Source: Halomonas sp. McH1-25 (GTDB taxonomy: Bacteria > Pseudomonadota > Gammaproteobacteria > Pseudomonadales > Halomonadaceae). From it: DNA of 64,000 nucleotides. Location of the stretch: NCBI RefSeq assembly GCF_022348165.1, contig NZ_JAKRFI010000008.1, forward strand, positions 62,001 to 126,000. The letters are read 5' to 3'. Of the stretch, positions 1 through 6,944 are shown piece after piece; the stretch's first letter is position 1, and every line of letters begins with the position of its first letter. The position numbers and the translations under genes are program-made. The notes beneath the pieces were generated by a model. It was not told where the DNA came from. It made no database searches and saw nothing but the letters and a program-made list of their open reading frames with translations.

Positions 1-1
1 A

Positions 2-265
2 CTTGGCAGCGGGGCCCTCACGGCCATGGGCGTCCACCCACAACGCGCCCGCCGGATGACCCGCTCCTTTATCGCCAGCGAAAAAGCCCACGAAGATCAG
101 CTGTTCGACACCTGGCGCGATATCGAAGAAGGCATCCACTTCAGCCCGCGCTACGGGGAGTTGTTCATGAAGCTCGAAGAGTCAATGGGGCACGCCATGA
201 AGGAGGACGCACGACGAACCGAGGACGAAGCACCGGCGTGGACACCACCAAGGGATAATGGCTGA
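2..265 (+). CDS. C-terminal end of a probable KefB/KefC-type monovalent cation:proton antiporter (partial)
   Basis: The frame is open from the first bases of the window to the stop at 263-265, so only the last 87 or so residues are visible and the start lies outside. The fragment begins with a short glycine-rich stretch, then a charged alpha-helical tail (residues such as ARRMTRSFIASEKAHEDQLF and LEESMGHAMKED). This is the kind of charged segment that follows the TrkA-N domain in CPA2 antiporters, where an SAL.-MG.-.A.RA pattern is common. The family call rests on this resemblance alone. It could be the tail of another TrkA-N protein. Nothing indicates truncation other than the window edge. 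Confidence 0.4.
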   Translation, partial: LGSGALTAMGVHPQRARRMTRSFIASEKAHEDQLFDTWRDIEEGIHFSPRYGELFMKLEESMGHAMKEDARRTEDEAPAWTPPRDNG

Positions 266-331
266 CCGCGAAGACAAAGAGGCACTAGAAGGCCGTCCCG
301 CGTTTGTTTGCGGTTTTCTTTGTCGCGCGTA

Positions 332-1549
332 TCAGCGCTTATTCGCTTCTTGGTTGCGGCGTCGCTGCCGGTACCCGTAAGTGGCGTTCCTGACGGTTTC
401 TTCATCTTCCAATCCGGCCCCCAGGGCGCCAACGATGGTGGCCACGGAGGTCGCGAGCCAGGCGAGAACGATGTAGTCGAGAAGCCCGGCCGCATGACCG
501 ATATTTGATTCCAGCATGCTGGCCGGAACGAAAACGAGAACCGCGAGACAAAACAACCCCAGCAGGATCGCGTAATAGAAAACGACACCGGCGCCCAGCG
601 TTAACACGGTGACAGCATTGTAGAGGCGAGCCAAGTGTGGCGAAAAAGCTTTTCTTACCGATTCCCAGAGATTGTGAGCAAGAATGATCCAGGCGACCAT
701 GGCCACCATGGCGACGCTCATCAGCAGGACGAGTCGTGGCCCGCCATAATTGGCGCTGAGCTGCCAGAGGGTGGGAAATACCAAGCCATAGGCGCCAGTC
801 GCGAACGCGGCGGCAATGACGCCCTTGAACGCCGGGAAGATGGTCCAGGGACGGTTGGCGCGTACCATGCCAGCGAGAATACGAAGATTGCCGTTGATCC
901 AGGTATCGGCAATGAAGCGTACGTCGAAGGAATCTCCCTTGCCCGGCAGCGTTATCCGCCGTATCGGAAACAGCTTCTCGTAGAGGTGTCTACCCAGTAG
1001 TTTCCGGGCGCCTTTGCCACGCAGGCTCTCGTGGACTTTATCGGATTGCTGGGTGCGCTGCTCTTGGCGAGCACGGTCCTCTTCCGAACTGCCATGATGC
1101 AATTCGTTGACCAGTTGCAGAATCGCTTCGCTCAGGCGATGGCGTATCGCGGTAATGCCGAAGGCAGGCAATGAGACCATCGCAACGCCATGCACCGTGC
1201 TGGTTTCAGCGATCACGAAGCGTCCATGCTTGTAGATTGGCAAATCGGTGATACAGATCGCGTAGTCCCACTGCCGATCCCGCTTGTACTCGAGAATACT
1301 TTCGATGATATCGGTGGAAGCCTCTGCAGCGCCGATCAACGGATCGACGATCAGTTGCACCTCCCAACTCAACCGGTCATCGACGTAGTTGGCCAAAAGT
1401 TCGGGCAAGTGGTCGATTATCTGTTCGGCCATCTCAGCGGACATCTCCGGGGCGGGTACCAGGCCCACCACCTTTCGGCATGCGTTGACCGTCCGGCTCC
1501 CTTCCTCTGCTGGTTCCTTGGCGTAGACCTCGTTCCGGGCCTTGGACAT
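332..1549 (-). CDS. Unrecognised membrane protein with a soluble N-terminal domain and about four C-terminal TM helices
   Basis: A 405-residue protein that I do not recognise by name. I chose the ATG at 1549 rather than the upstream ATG at 1618 because AGGAGAG sits five bases before it. Residues 1 to about 240 are soluble and contain a conserved-looking core with WDYAICITDLPI and AMVSLPAFG. Hydrophobic segments then follow (GVIAAAFATGAYGLVF, LVLLMSVAMVAMVAWIIL, VLTLGAGVVFYYAILLGLF, LLDYIVLAWLATSVATIVGA), ending in a basic tail. The soluble core recalls uncharacterised actinobacterial proteins, but I cannot confirm that. It stands alone, between the antiporter tail (same side, opposite strand) and a 718-base gap. 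Function unknown; membrane location is well supported. Confidence 0.8.
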   Translation of the reverse strand: MSKARNEVYAKEPAEEGSRTVNACRKVVGLVPAPEMSAEMAEQIIDHLPELLANYVDDRLSWEVQLIVDPLIGAAEASTDIIESILEYKRDRQWDYAICITDLPIYKHGRFVIAETSTVHGVAMVSLPAFGITAIRHRLSEAILQLVNELHHGSSEEDRARQEQRTQQSDKVHESLRGKGARKLLGRHLYEKLFPIRRITLPGKGDSFDVRFIADTWINGNLRILAGMVRANRPWTIFPAFKGVIAAAFATGAYGLVFPTLWQLSANYGGPRLVLLMSVAMVAMVAWIILAHNLWESVRKAFSPHLARLYNAVTVLTLGAGVVFYYAILLGLFCLAVLVFVPASMLESNIGHAAGLLDYIVLAWLATSVATIVGALGAGLEDEETVRNATYGYRQRRRNQEANKR

Positions 1550-2009
1550 AAGCTCTCCTGACGACGTAGCCAGCGCATTAGGGAGTGGCCCTGTAAAAAA
1601 CCACCTTGGCATATCCAAGCTTAGATGAAGATCCGCATACCGCGACTCACGCTGTAGTCATTGAAAAACAGATATGTCCCGGATTTTGTTAATTCTGATG
1701 GCCTTGGCGAACCACCTGCCTTGACCGTTTTGCTACCCGTTTGCGCTCAGGGCCCGGTGGCACCCGGCCACCCCAAAAGACCCAAGGCACTTACCAACTA
1801 ACAGGTATTAAAATGCAAAGTATATCGGATGAACGTGTTCACTGCCTGTGCCCGCATGGCCGCTTTGGGTCGAGAGCCGCCCTTACATACTCCAATCGGC
1901 AGTTGCCCATTATTCTTTACCCTGTCTTGCAATCTATCTTCGCTGTGGAGCTAGAAACGTACGCTCCGGCCGAGCCTTATTGCAGTGCATGGTACGAACC
2001 AGGGCTCAT

Positions 2010-2034
2010 AAAAATGCCCCAGCGAGCCGGGGCA
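2010..2034 (-). terminator. Intrinsic terminator-like hairpin, minus strand
   Basis: On the minus strand a six-base-pair GC stem (TGCCCC with GGGGCA, loop of eight) is followed directly by ATTTTTAT, so it has the stem plus U-tract layout of an intrinsic terminator. It lies about 230 bases beyond the chemoreceptor stop and would end that transcript or a short RNA made from 2035-2260. The 1550-2267 gap holds no convincing gene. It contains this hairpin, a stem at 2046-2062 (GCCCAT/ATGGGC), another at 2146-2174 (CCAGAG/CTCTGG with an inner AGAGGC/GCCTCT), and the perfect stem at 2181-2204. Confidence 0.55.
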
Positions 2035-2180
2035 AAGCAAACACAGCCCATACGCAATGGGCATACCCAGTGTTGTAACCAGCATGGATTAGCACAACCT
2101 GATAGAAGCCATCGAAAGCATAGACGTTGCCTATCGGTATCTAGCCCAGAGAGAGGCTGGAGCCATGCCTCTGGTTGAGA

Positions 2181-2204
2181 ATCGCCCCGCCTACGCGGGG
2201 CGAT
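2181..2204 (-). terminator. Perfect 10-bp GC hairpin downstream of the chemoreceptor gene
   Basis: Bases 2181-2190 and 2195-2204 are exact inverted repeats around a four-base loop. The hairpin begins about 64 bases past the chemoreceptor stop codon. On the minus strand it is followed by TCTC rather than a clean U-tract, so it may be a weak terminator or an mRNA 3'-end stabiliser rather than the final stop of transcription. Confidence 0.5.
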
Positions 2205-2267
2205 GATAGAGCTACGCTGTTCGGCCCAACGCTTGCTCGGGCTATTCAAGCTATCTATCCGTTCGGC

Positions 2268-3929
2268 TCAGAACTCAGCCCACTCCTCCTCTTGCGCCAC
2301 GGCCTTCTTGGCCGGCAAAGCTGGCTGCTTGGCCTCAGGTTGCGGCAGCCCCCGAGACTGGGGAGCACGCGCTGCCTTGGCCGCCTCGGCAATCCGGAAC
2401 GTGGCGATCAGGTTGGCGAGCTGCTGGGCCTGTTCTTCCAGCGATGCGGCGGCCGCGCTGGTCTGTTCCACCAGTGAGGCGTTCTGCTGGGTCACGGAGT
2501 CCATCTGGGTGATGGCGACGTTGATCTGTTCGATGCCGCTGTTCTGTTCGCGGGTAGCGGAAGAGATCTCGGACATGAGCTTCGAGACCTGACGGATCGA
2601 GGTGACCGTTTCGTTGATGGTCTCTCCGCTGCGTTCGGCCTGTTGGGCGCCGGTTTCGATCTGGGTGGTCGTCGCTTCGATCAGGGCACGAATCTCCTTG
2701 GCGGATGCCGCACTGCGGCTGGCCAATGAGCGAACTTCGCTGGCCACCACGGCAAAGCCACGGCCCTGCTCGCCTGCACGCGCCGCTTCGACGGAGGCGT
2801 TCAGCGCCAGGATGTTGGTCTGGAAGGCGATGGAGTCGATTACCGAGATGATGTCATTGACCTTGCGAGCGCTGGCGGCGATCTCGCGCATCAGTTTGAC
2901 GGTCTGCTGTACTTCCTGTCCGCCATTTTCGGCAGCCTGGGAGGCCAGCCCTGACAAGCGGTCGGCTTCGAGAGCAGAATCCGTGCTGTGACGCACCGTC
3001 GAGGTCATCTGCTCCATGCTGGAGGCGGTTTCCTGCAATGCTGCGGCTTGCTCTTCGGTACGCGATGACAGGTCCTGGCTGCCGGAAGCGATTTCACCGG
3101 CGCCGGTGAATACGCTATCGCTACTGCTACGCAGCGACTTCACTAGCGTAACCAGATTTTCCTGCATGCCTTTCAAACCGGCGTAAAGTTGGCCGATTTC
3201 GTTGGTACCCCGGCTTTCGACCTTGCCGGTCAGGTCGCCCTTGGCAATCCTGTCGAAGTGGGCAAGGGCACCATTCAGCGGGCGAATCACGATTCGGATC
3301 AACCCGACTCGCAGGATGATCGCGGCTCCCAACGACAGGATGAGCAGCACGATGCCGGTAATCTCGACGAATTGGCTGGTGCGATCGGTCTCGGCGATCA
3401 GTTCCTGACCGCGCGTTTCAGCGTAGTGAATGAAATCTCTGATCGCTTCGTCCAAGGCAATGGAGCGCTCGGTTAGATCACCCTGCGCCATGCGAATTTC
3501 GAAACGGTCCGGGTTGGCCAGCAGCGGCTCCATCGTTTCGACGACCAGTGCCTGATACGCCGCCTTGATGGCATCCACATAGGGATCACGGCGACTGTCT
3601 TCGCCGACCCGGATGGTTTCGAAGGTAGCGAAGCGCTCTTCTGCACGCTCTAGTGCCTTTTTCGCTTCGACCGGCAACTGCTGAATTTGCGCATCATCCT
3701 GCGTCGCTGTGCTGGCGGCATACTGCTCCAGCATGATTCGGGTGCGCAGGATATTGACCTGCGTACGATTGAGCGTATTGCTCTGCTTGACGTTGATTTC
3801 GGTCAGCTCGCTGAGCGAGTCACCACTGATGTCGTTCGAGTAGAACCCCAGCCCGCTGATGGCGGCACTCAGGGCGACCAGCAGCACGAGGGCTGCGGTC
3901 AGGCTGTTTTTTATTGACCAGTTCTTCAT
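2268..3929 (-). CDS. Methyl-accepting chemotaxis protein with CheR-docking pentapeptide
   Basis: A 553-residue transmembrane chemoreceptor that signals through CheW/CheA. TM1 is about residues 10-30, the periplasmic sensor region about 31-188, TM2 about 189-211, HAMP about 212-262. The highly conserved signalling tip is around 360-400 ([33 protein letters not shown]). The sensor region is a four-helix-bundle-sized domain of about 155 residues; its ligand cannot be told. The protein ends in EWAEF, which fits the x-aromatic-x-x-aromatic pentapeptide that tethers the methyltransferase CheR and the methylesterase CheB in Tar and Tsr. This suggests a high-abundance-type receptor. A sigma-28-like promoter lies 59 bases upstream. 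No other chemotaxis gene is nearby. Confidence 0.95.
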   Translation of the reverse strand: MKNWSIKNSLTAALVLLVALSAAISGLGFYSNDISGDSLSELTEINVKQSNTLNRTQVNILRTRIMLEQYAASTATQDDAQIQQLPVEAKKALERAEERFATFETIRVGEDSRRDPYVDAIKAAYQALVVETMEPLLANPDRFEIRMAQGDLTERSIALDEAIRDFIHYAETRGQELIAETDRTSQFVEITGIVLLILSLGAAIILRVGLIRIVIRPLNGALAHFDRIAKGDLTGKVESRGTNEIGQLYAGLKGMQENLVTLVKSLRSSSDSVFTGAGEIASGSQDLSSRTEEQAAALQETASSMEQMTSTVRHSTDSALEADRLSGLASQAAENGGQEVQQTVKLMREIAASARKVNDIISVIDSIAFQTNILALNASVEAARAGEQGRGFAVVASEVRSLASRSAASAKEIRALIEATTTQIETGAQQAERSGETINETVTSIRQVSKLMSEISSATREQNSGIEQINVAITQMDSVTQQNASLVEQTSAAAASLEEQAQQLANLIATFRIAEAAKAARAPQSRGLPQPEAKQPALPAKKAVAQEEEWAEF

Positions 3930-3987
3930 GTTCTTCTCATGTCGTCGCTACGGGCCGGGTAGCCAGGGAGGAAACGGCCCGTACCCC

Positions 3988-4014
3988 CTATCGGCAGACA
4001 AGTCGATAGGTGTA
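3988..4014 (-). promoter_or_regulatory. Sigma-28 (FliA)-like promoter for the chemoreceptor gene
   Basis: Read on the minus strand, the -10 element is GCCGATAG (7 of 8 to the flagellar consensus GCCGATAA). An 11-base spacer separates it from TACACCTA (4 of 8 to TAAAGTTT). It lies 59 bases before the receptor ATG in the 331-base gap to the divergent PRC-barrel gene. The strong -10 and the target gene class make it plausible; the -35 is weak. I see nothing else definite in the rest of the 3930-4260 gap. Confidence 0.45.
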
Positions 4015-4260
4015 GCCACCTGCCATACCGTAAGCTGGCCAGGCGGCCATTTCCGGATAGTTGTTGACGCCCTCTCTCCCGCTTTCTACGTTGCAGTTAA
4101 CCATTGATAACGCTAGTGCAGCCTCTTTGTGGGCTGTCTTGCGGTGGCGTTTTGCATGGATCGGCAATTGAAACGCACCGTAGGGAAATACAGGCCAGCC
4201 GGCCTGGATTCATCGCATCGATGTCTTTCAATGAATGGACATATGGAGAAAGGAGTCACT

Positions 4261-4965
4261 ATGAAACATCTACATCGCTTGATCCCGCTCTGCGCCGCTG
4301 CCCTGCCCTTCGCGGCGATGGCGGCGCCCGAGGACCTGAGCGACTGGCAGAATCAGCGCGGCGACCCCTCGGCGTCCTGGGCGATCACTCAGCTATTGGG
4401 CGACGACGTGATCGCGGGCGAGAACACCGAGGTCGGGGAAGTGGCCGATGTGATTCTCGATGCTCAGGGCAACATCCAGTCGCTGCTGGTCTATTCCAAC
4501 GGCAACGCCGTGGAGCGTGGTTTCTATACGACCGAATGGCCGGTGAAACTGTTCGAACCGTCGGATGTGCTGCTGTCCATCGACCAGCAGCCCGAGGAGT
4601 TCGCCGACCAGCAACACAGCACCTCGCCCCAGCAGTTCTTCAACGAGGACCAGTACAGTGCCAGCTCGATCCTCGGCATGGGCGTGCAGGTCGAGGAATC
4701 GGCCTATGCGGAAGTCGAGGATCTGGTCGTGAACGATCAGGGCCAAGTGACCAGCGCAATCATCGACCCGGATGGCATGGATACCGACAACTACTGGGTG
4801 CCTACCGATCTTGGCTGGGTCAATCCGGCGTGGATTCTGGTCGTGCCGTATTCGCAGAGCGATATTGAACAGTCCGGGGCATATCAGGGCAATATCGGCA
4901 ACGGTAGCGCTAGCGGCAACAACGGCGGTAGCGGCAACAGCGGCGGTAGCTCTGGGTCGTCTTGA
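4261..4965 (+). CDS. Exported protein with two PRC-barrel repeats and a Gly/Ser/Asn tail
   Basis: A 234-residue protein. The ATG at 4261 follows AAGGAG by six bases and opens a Sec signal peptide (MKHLHRLIPLCAAALPFAAM, predicted cleavage after the AMA at about residue 22), so longer in-frame starts are rejected. The mature part is acidic and holds two related units, each a PRC-barrel pattern: one around ITQLLGDDVIAGENTEVGEV and one around ASSILGMGVQVEESAYAEVE. PRC barrels elsewhere bind partners such as rRNA-processing factors or photosynthetic reaction centres; exported forms are common in halophilic and marine bacteria but have no settled function. The last 25 or so residues are almost only G, S and N, a flexible tail. 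The gene ends at a strong terminator. Confidence 0.85.
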   Translation: MKHLHRLIPLCAAALPFAAMAAPEDLSDWQNQRGDPSASWAITQLLGDDVIAGENTEVGEVADVILDAQGNIQSLLVYSNGNAVERGFYTTEWPVKLFEPSDVLLSIDQQPEEFADQQHSTSPQQFFNEDQYSASSILGMGVQVEESAYAEVEDLVVNDQGQVTSAIIDPDGMDTDNYWVPTDLGWVNPAWILVVPYSQSDIEQSGAYQGNIGNGSASGNNGGSGNSGGSSGSS

Positions 4966-5003
4966 GCGGCATTCGGGATGCCTTACTCCCATAATGATGC
5001 ATA

Positions 5004-5037
5004 AAAAACGGCAGCTGAGTTCTCAGCTGCCGTTTTT
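5004..5037. terminator. Strong bidirectional intrinsic terminator
   Basis: A perfect 16-base-pair stem with a TT loop, A-tract on the left and T-tract on the right. It sits between two convergent genes (PRC-barrel protein and malic enzyme) and can stop transcription from both sides. Confidence 0.93.
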
Positions 5038-5060
5038 CTTGCCAACGCTCGAGCTATGAC

Positions 5061-6332
5061 TTAGCTGCCATAGACGTCTTCCACGCTGGTCAGCGGATAG
5101 TGCGAGGGATACGGTCGACGGGCGACGCCGGTATCGACGGCGGCCTGGGCCACGGCGGATGAAACGCGGTCGAGCAGGCGCGCATCCATCGGCGTGGGGA
5201 TGATGTAGCCACGGCCGAACTCCAGCGTGTCGACTTCGTAGGCGTCGAGAACGTCCTGAGGCACCGGCTCGCGGGCCAGATCCTTGAGGGCATGCACGGC
5301 CGCGATCTTCATTTCCTCGTTGATGCGCGTCGCACGGACGTCCAGCGCACCGCGGAAAATGAACGGGAAGCCGAGCACGTTGTTGACCTGATTGGGGTAA
5401 TCGGAGCGGCCGGTCGCCATGATCACGTCGGGGCGCGCTTCGTTGGCCACGTCCGGGTGGATCTCTGGATCCGGGTTGGAGCAGGCGAAGACCACCGGAT
5501 TGTCGGCCATCTTCTTGAGCTGCTCGGCACTCAGCAGATTGGGGCCGGACAGACCGATGAACACATCGGCGCCTTCGATGGCTTCGTTCAGGGTGCGCAG
5601 CTCGGTGTCGGTGGCGAACATCGCCTTGTACTGGTTGAGGTCGTCACGGCCGCTGTGAATGACGCCCTTGCGGTCGAGCATGTAGATGTTCTCGGCCTTG
5701 GCGCCGCAAGACACCAGCAGCTTCATGCAGGCAATGGCGGCAGAGCCGGCACCCAGGCAGACGATGCGTGCGTCTTCGAGTTTCTTCTCGGCGATGTCCA
5801 GTGCGTTGAGCATGCCGGCGACAGTCACGATGGCGGTGCCGTGCTGGTCGTCGTGAAAGACCGGAATGTTGCATTGTTCGATCAGCGCGCGCTCGATCTC
5901 GAAGCACTCCGGCGCCTTGATGTCCTCGAGGTTGATGCCCCCCCAGGTATCGGCAATGCGTGCCACGGTATCGATGAAGGCTTGCGGACTCTCGGCATTG
6001 ACTTCGATATCGATGGAGTTGATACCGGCGAAGCGCTTGAACAGCAGCCCCTTGCCTTCCATGACCGGCTTGCTGGCCAGCGCGCCCAGGTTACCCAGGC
6101 CGAGGATGGCGCTACCGTCGGAGATGACTGCGACCAGGTTGCCCTTGCCGGTGTACAGGTAGGCGTTTTCGGGATCCTTGGCGATTTCGCGAACCGGCTC
6201 GGCAACCCCGGGGCTGTAAGCCAGTGCCAGATGTTTGGCGGACGAGGTCGGCTTGGTGATTTCAACGGATAACTTGCCGGGAATCGGCTGGGAATGATAA
6301 TCCAGCGCTGCCTGCTTTTTCGCGTCTGTCAT
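5061..6332 (-). CDS. maeB: Malic enzyme, short NAD(P)-dependent form
   Basis: A 423-residue oxidative malate decarboxylase, converting malate to pyruvate with CO2 and NAD(P)H. Visible features: the N-terminal LAYSPGVAEPVREIA segment, the Lys-bearing substrate region near GKGNLVAVISDGSAILGLGN, the metal-site segment FHDDQHGTAIV, and the Rossmann motif CLGAGSAAIACM. It matches the malic domain and NAD domain of E. coli MaeB but lacks that protein's C-terminal phosphotransacetylase-like domain; it ends soon after the catalytic core, as short forms do. I chose the ATG at 6332 because family alignment begins at about MTDAKKQAALDYHSQ; an upstream ATG at 6398 would add 22 unlike residues. Cofactor preference cannot be read with confidence. 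Confidence 0.93.
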   Translation of the reverse strand: MTDAKKQAALDYHSQPIPGKLSVEITKPTSSAKHLALAYSPGVAEPVREIAKDPENAYLYTGKGNLVAVISDGSAILGLGNLGALASKPVMEGKGLLFKRFAGINSIDIEVNAESPQAFIDTVARIADTWGGINLEDIKAPECFEIERALIEQCNIPVFHDDQHGTAIVTVAGMLNALDIAEKKLEDARIVCLGAGSAAIACMKLLVSCGAKAENIYMLDRKGVIHSGRDDLNQYKAMFATDTELRTLNEAIEGADVFIGLSGPNLLSAEQLKKMADNPVVFACSNPDPEIHPDVANEARPDVIMATGRSDYPNQVNNVLGFPFIFRGALDVRATRINEEMKIAAVHALKDLAREPVPQDVLDAYEVDTLEFGRGYIIPTPMDARLLDRVSSAVAQAAVDTGVARRPYPSHYPLTSVEDVYGS

Positions 6333-6527
6333 GCGTCTTAATCCGGTATGATCTTTGAGATGTCCGGCAAGAATATAGAAAAAAGCACTGCCGAACAACT
6401 TGAGCCAAGTTGCTGTCTTTCCTAACTTTTAGCCGCTCGTTTGAAAACGTTTCCAGATATTTGCTGCAGCTTATGCCTGCCGTTGCCAGCATAAGTCGCA
6501 GCTTATTGCCGTCCACATTCAGGCAAT

Positions 6528-6557
6528 AAAAAACCCGCCTCGAGGGGCGGGTTTTTT
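6528..6557. terminator. Intrinsic terminator after rpmE
   Basis: A perfect 12-base-pair inverted repeat with a six-base loop (TCGAGG) and T-tracts on both strands. It lies 13 bases beyond the rpmE stop, which is on the minus strand, and would separate rpmE from maeB. Confidence 0.93.
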
Positions 6558-6570
6558 CACCAAGCGATGA

Positions 6571-6786
6571 TTAACCACGCTTGAGGGCGGCACCGAAACG
6601 CTTGTTGAAACGCTCGACGCGGCCACCGGTGGTCGCCTGCTTCTGCTTGCCGGTATAGAACGGATGGCAGTTGGAGCAAACGTCCAATGACATGTCTTCG
6701 CCAGCGGTGCTGCCGATCTGGTGAACAGCGCCACAGGAACAGGTCGCCGTGACCTTCTTGTATTCCGGATGGATAGCTTGTTTCAT
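6571..6786 (-). CDS. rpmE: 50S ribosomal protein L31, zinc-binding (C+) form
   Basis: A 71-residue ribosomal protein of the large subunit that helps bridge to the small subunit. The four cysteines of the zinc-containing C+ type are present (C16, C18, C37, C40, seen in ATCSCG and [11 protein letters not shown]). Such forms are replaced by cysteine-free paralogues under zinc limitation in many bacteria. The length is the family norm. Transcribed away from priA, with an extended -10 promoter that overlaps the start of priA, and ended by a strong terminator. Confidence 0.98.
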   Translation of the reverse strand: MKQAIHPEYKKVTATCSCGAVHQIGSTAGEDMSLDVCSNCHPFYTGKQKQATTGGRVERFNKRFGAALKRG

Positions 6787-6915
6787 CTTGATGCCTCACG
6801 AGTCTGTGTACCGCCACCTGATCCTGGATCGGTTAGGTCAGGCACCGCACACGGGTTGAGTGAACCGGATTCCTGCGACGGCGCGAACAAGCAGCGCCAT
6901 TCAGGAAGGCCGGGT

Positions 6916-6944
6916 ATTATAGCAGAGCCATCATGGGAGTCCAA
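6916..6944 (-). promoter_or_regulatory. Promoter for rpmE (extended -10)
   Basis: On the minus strand a perfect TATAAT (6916-6921) is preceded by TGC, an extended -10. A TTGGAC lies 17 bases upstream (6939-6944). Transcription would begin about 120 bases before the rpmE ATG. The -35 overlaps the first codons of divergent priA, so the two start regions share DNA. Confidence 0.6.

Noticed and set aside
1741-2178. A 145-residue plus-strand frame in the gap after the unknown membrane protein
   Set aside because: Composition is not protein-like, no ribosome binding site, and it spans several hairpins on the opposite transcript.
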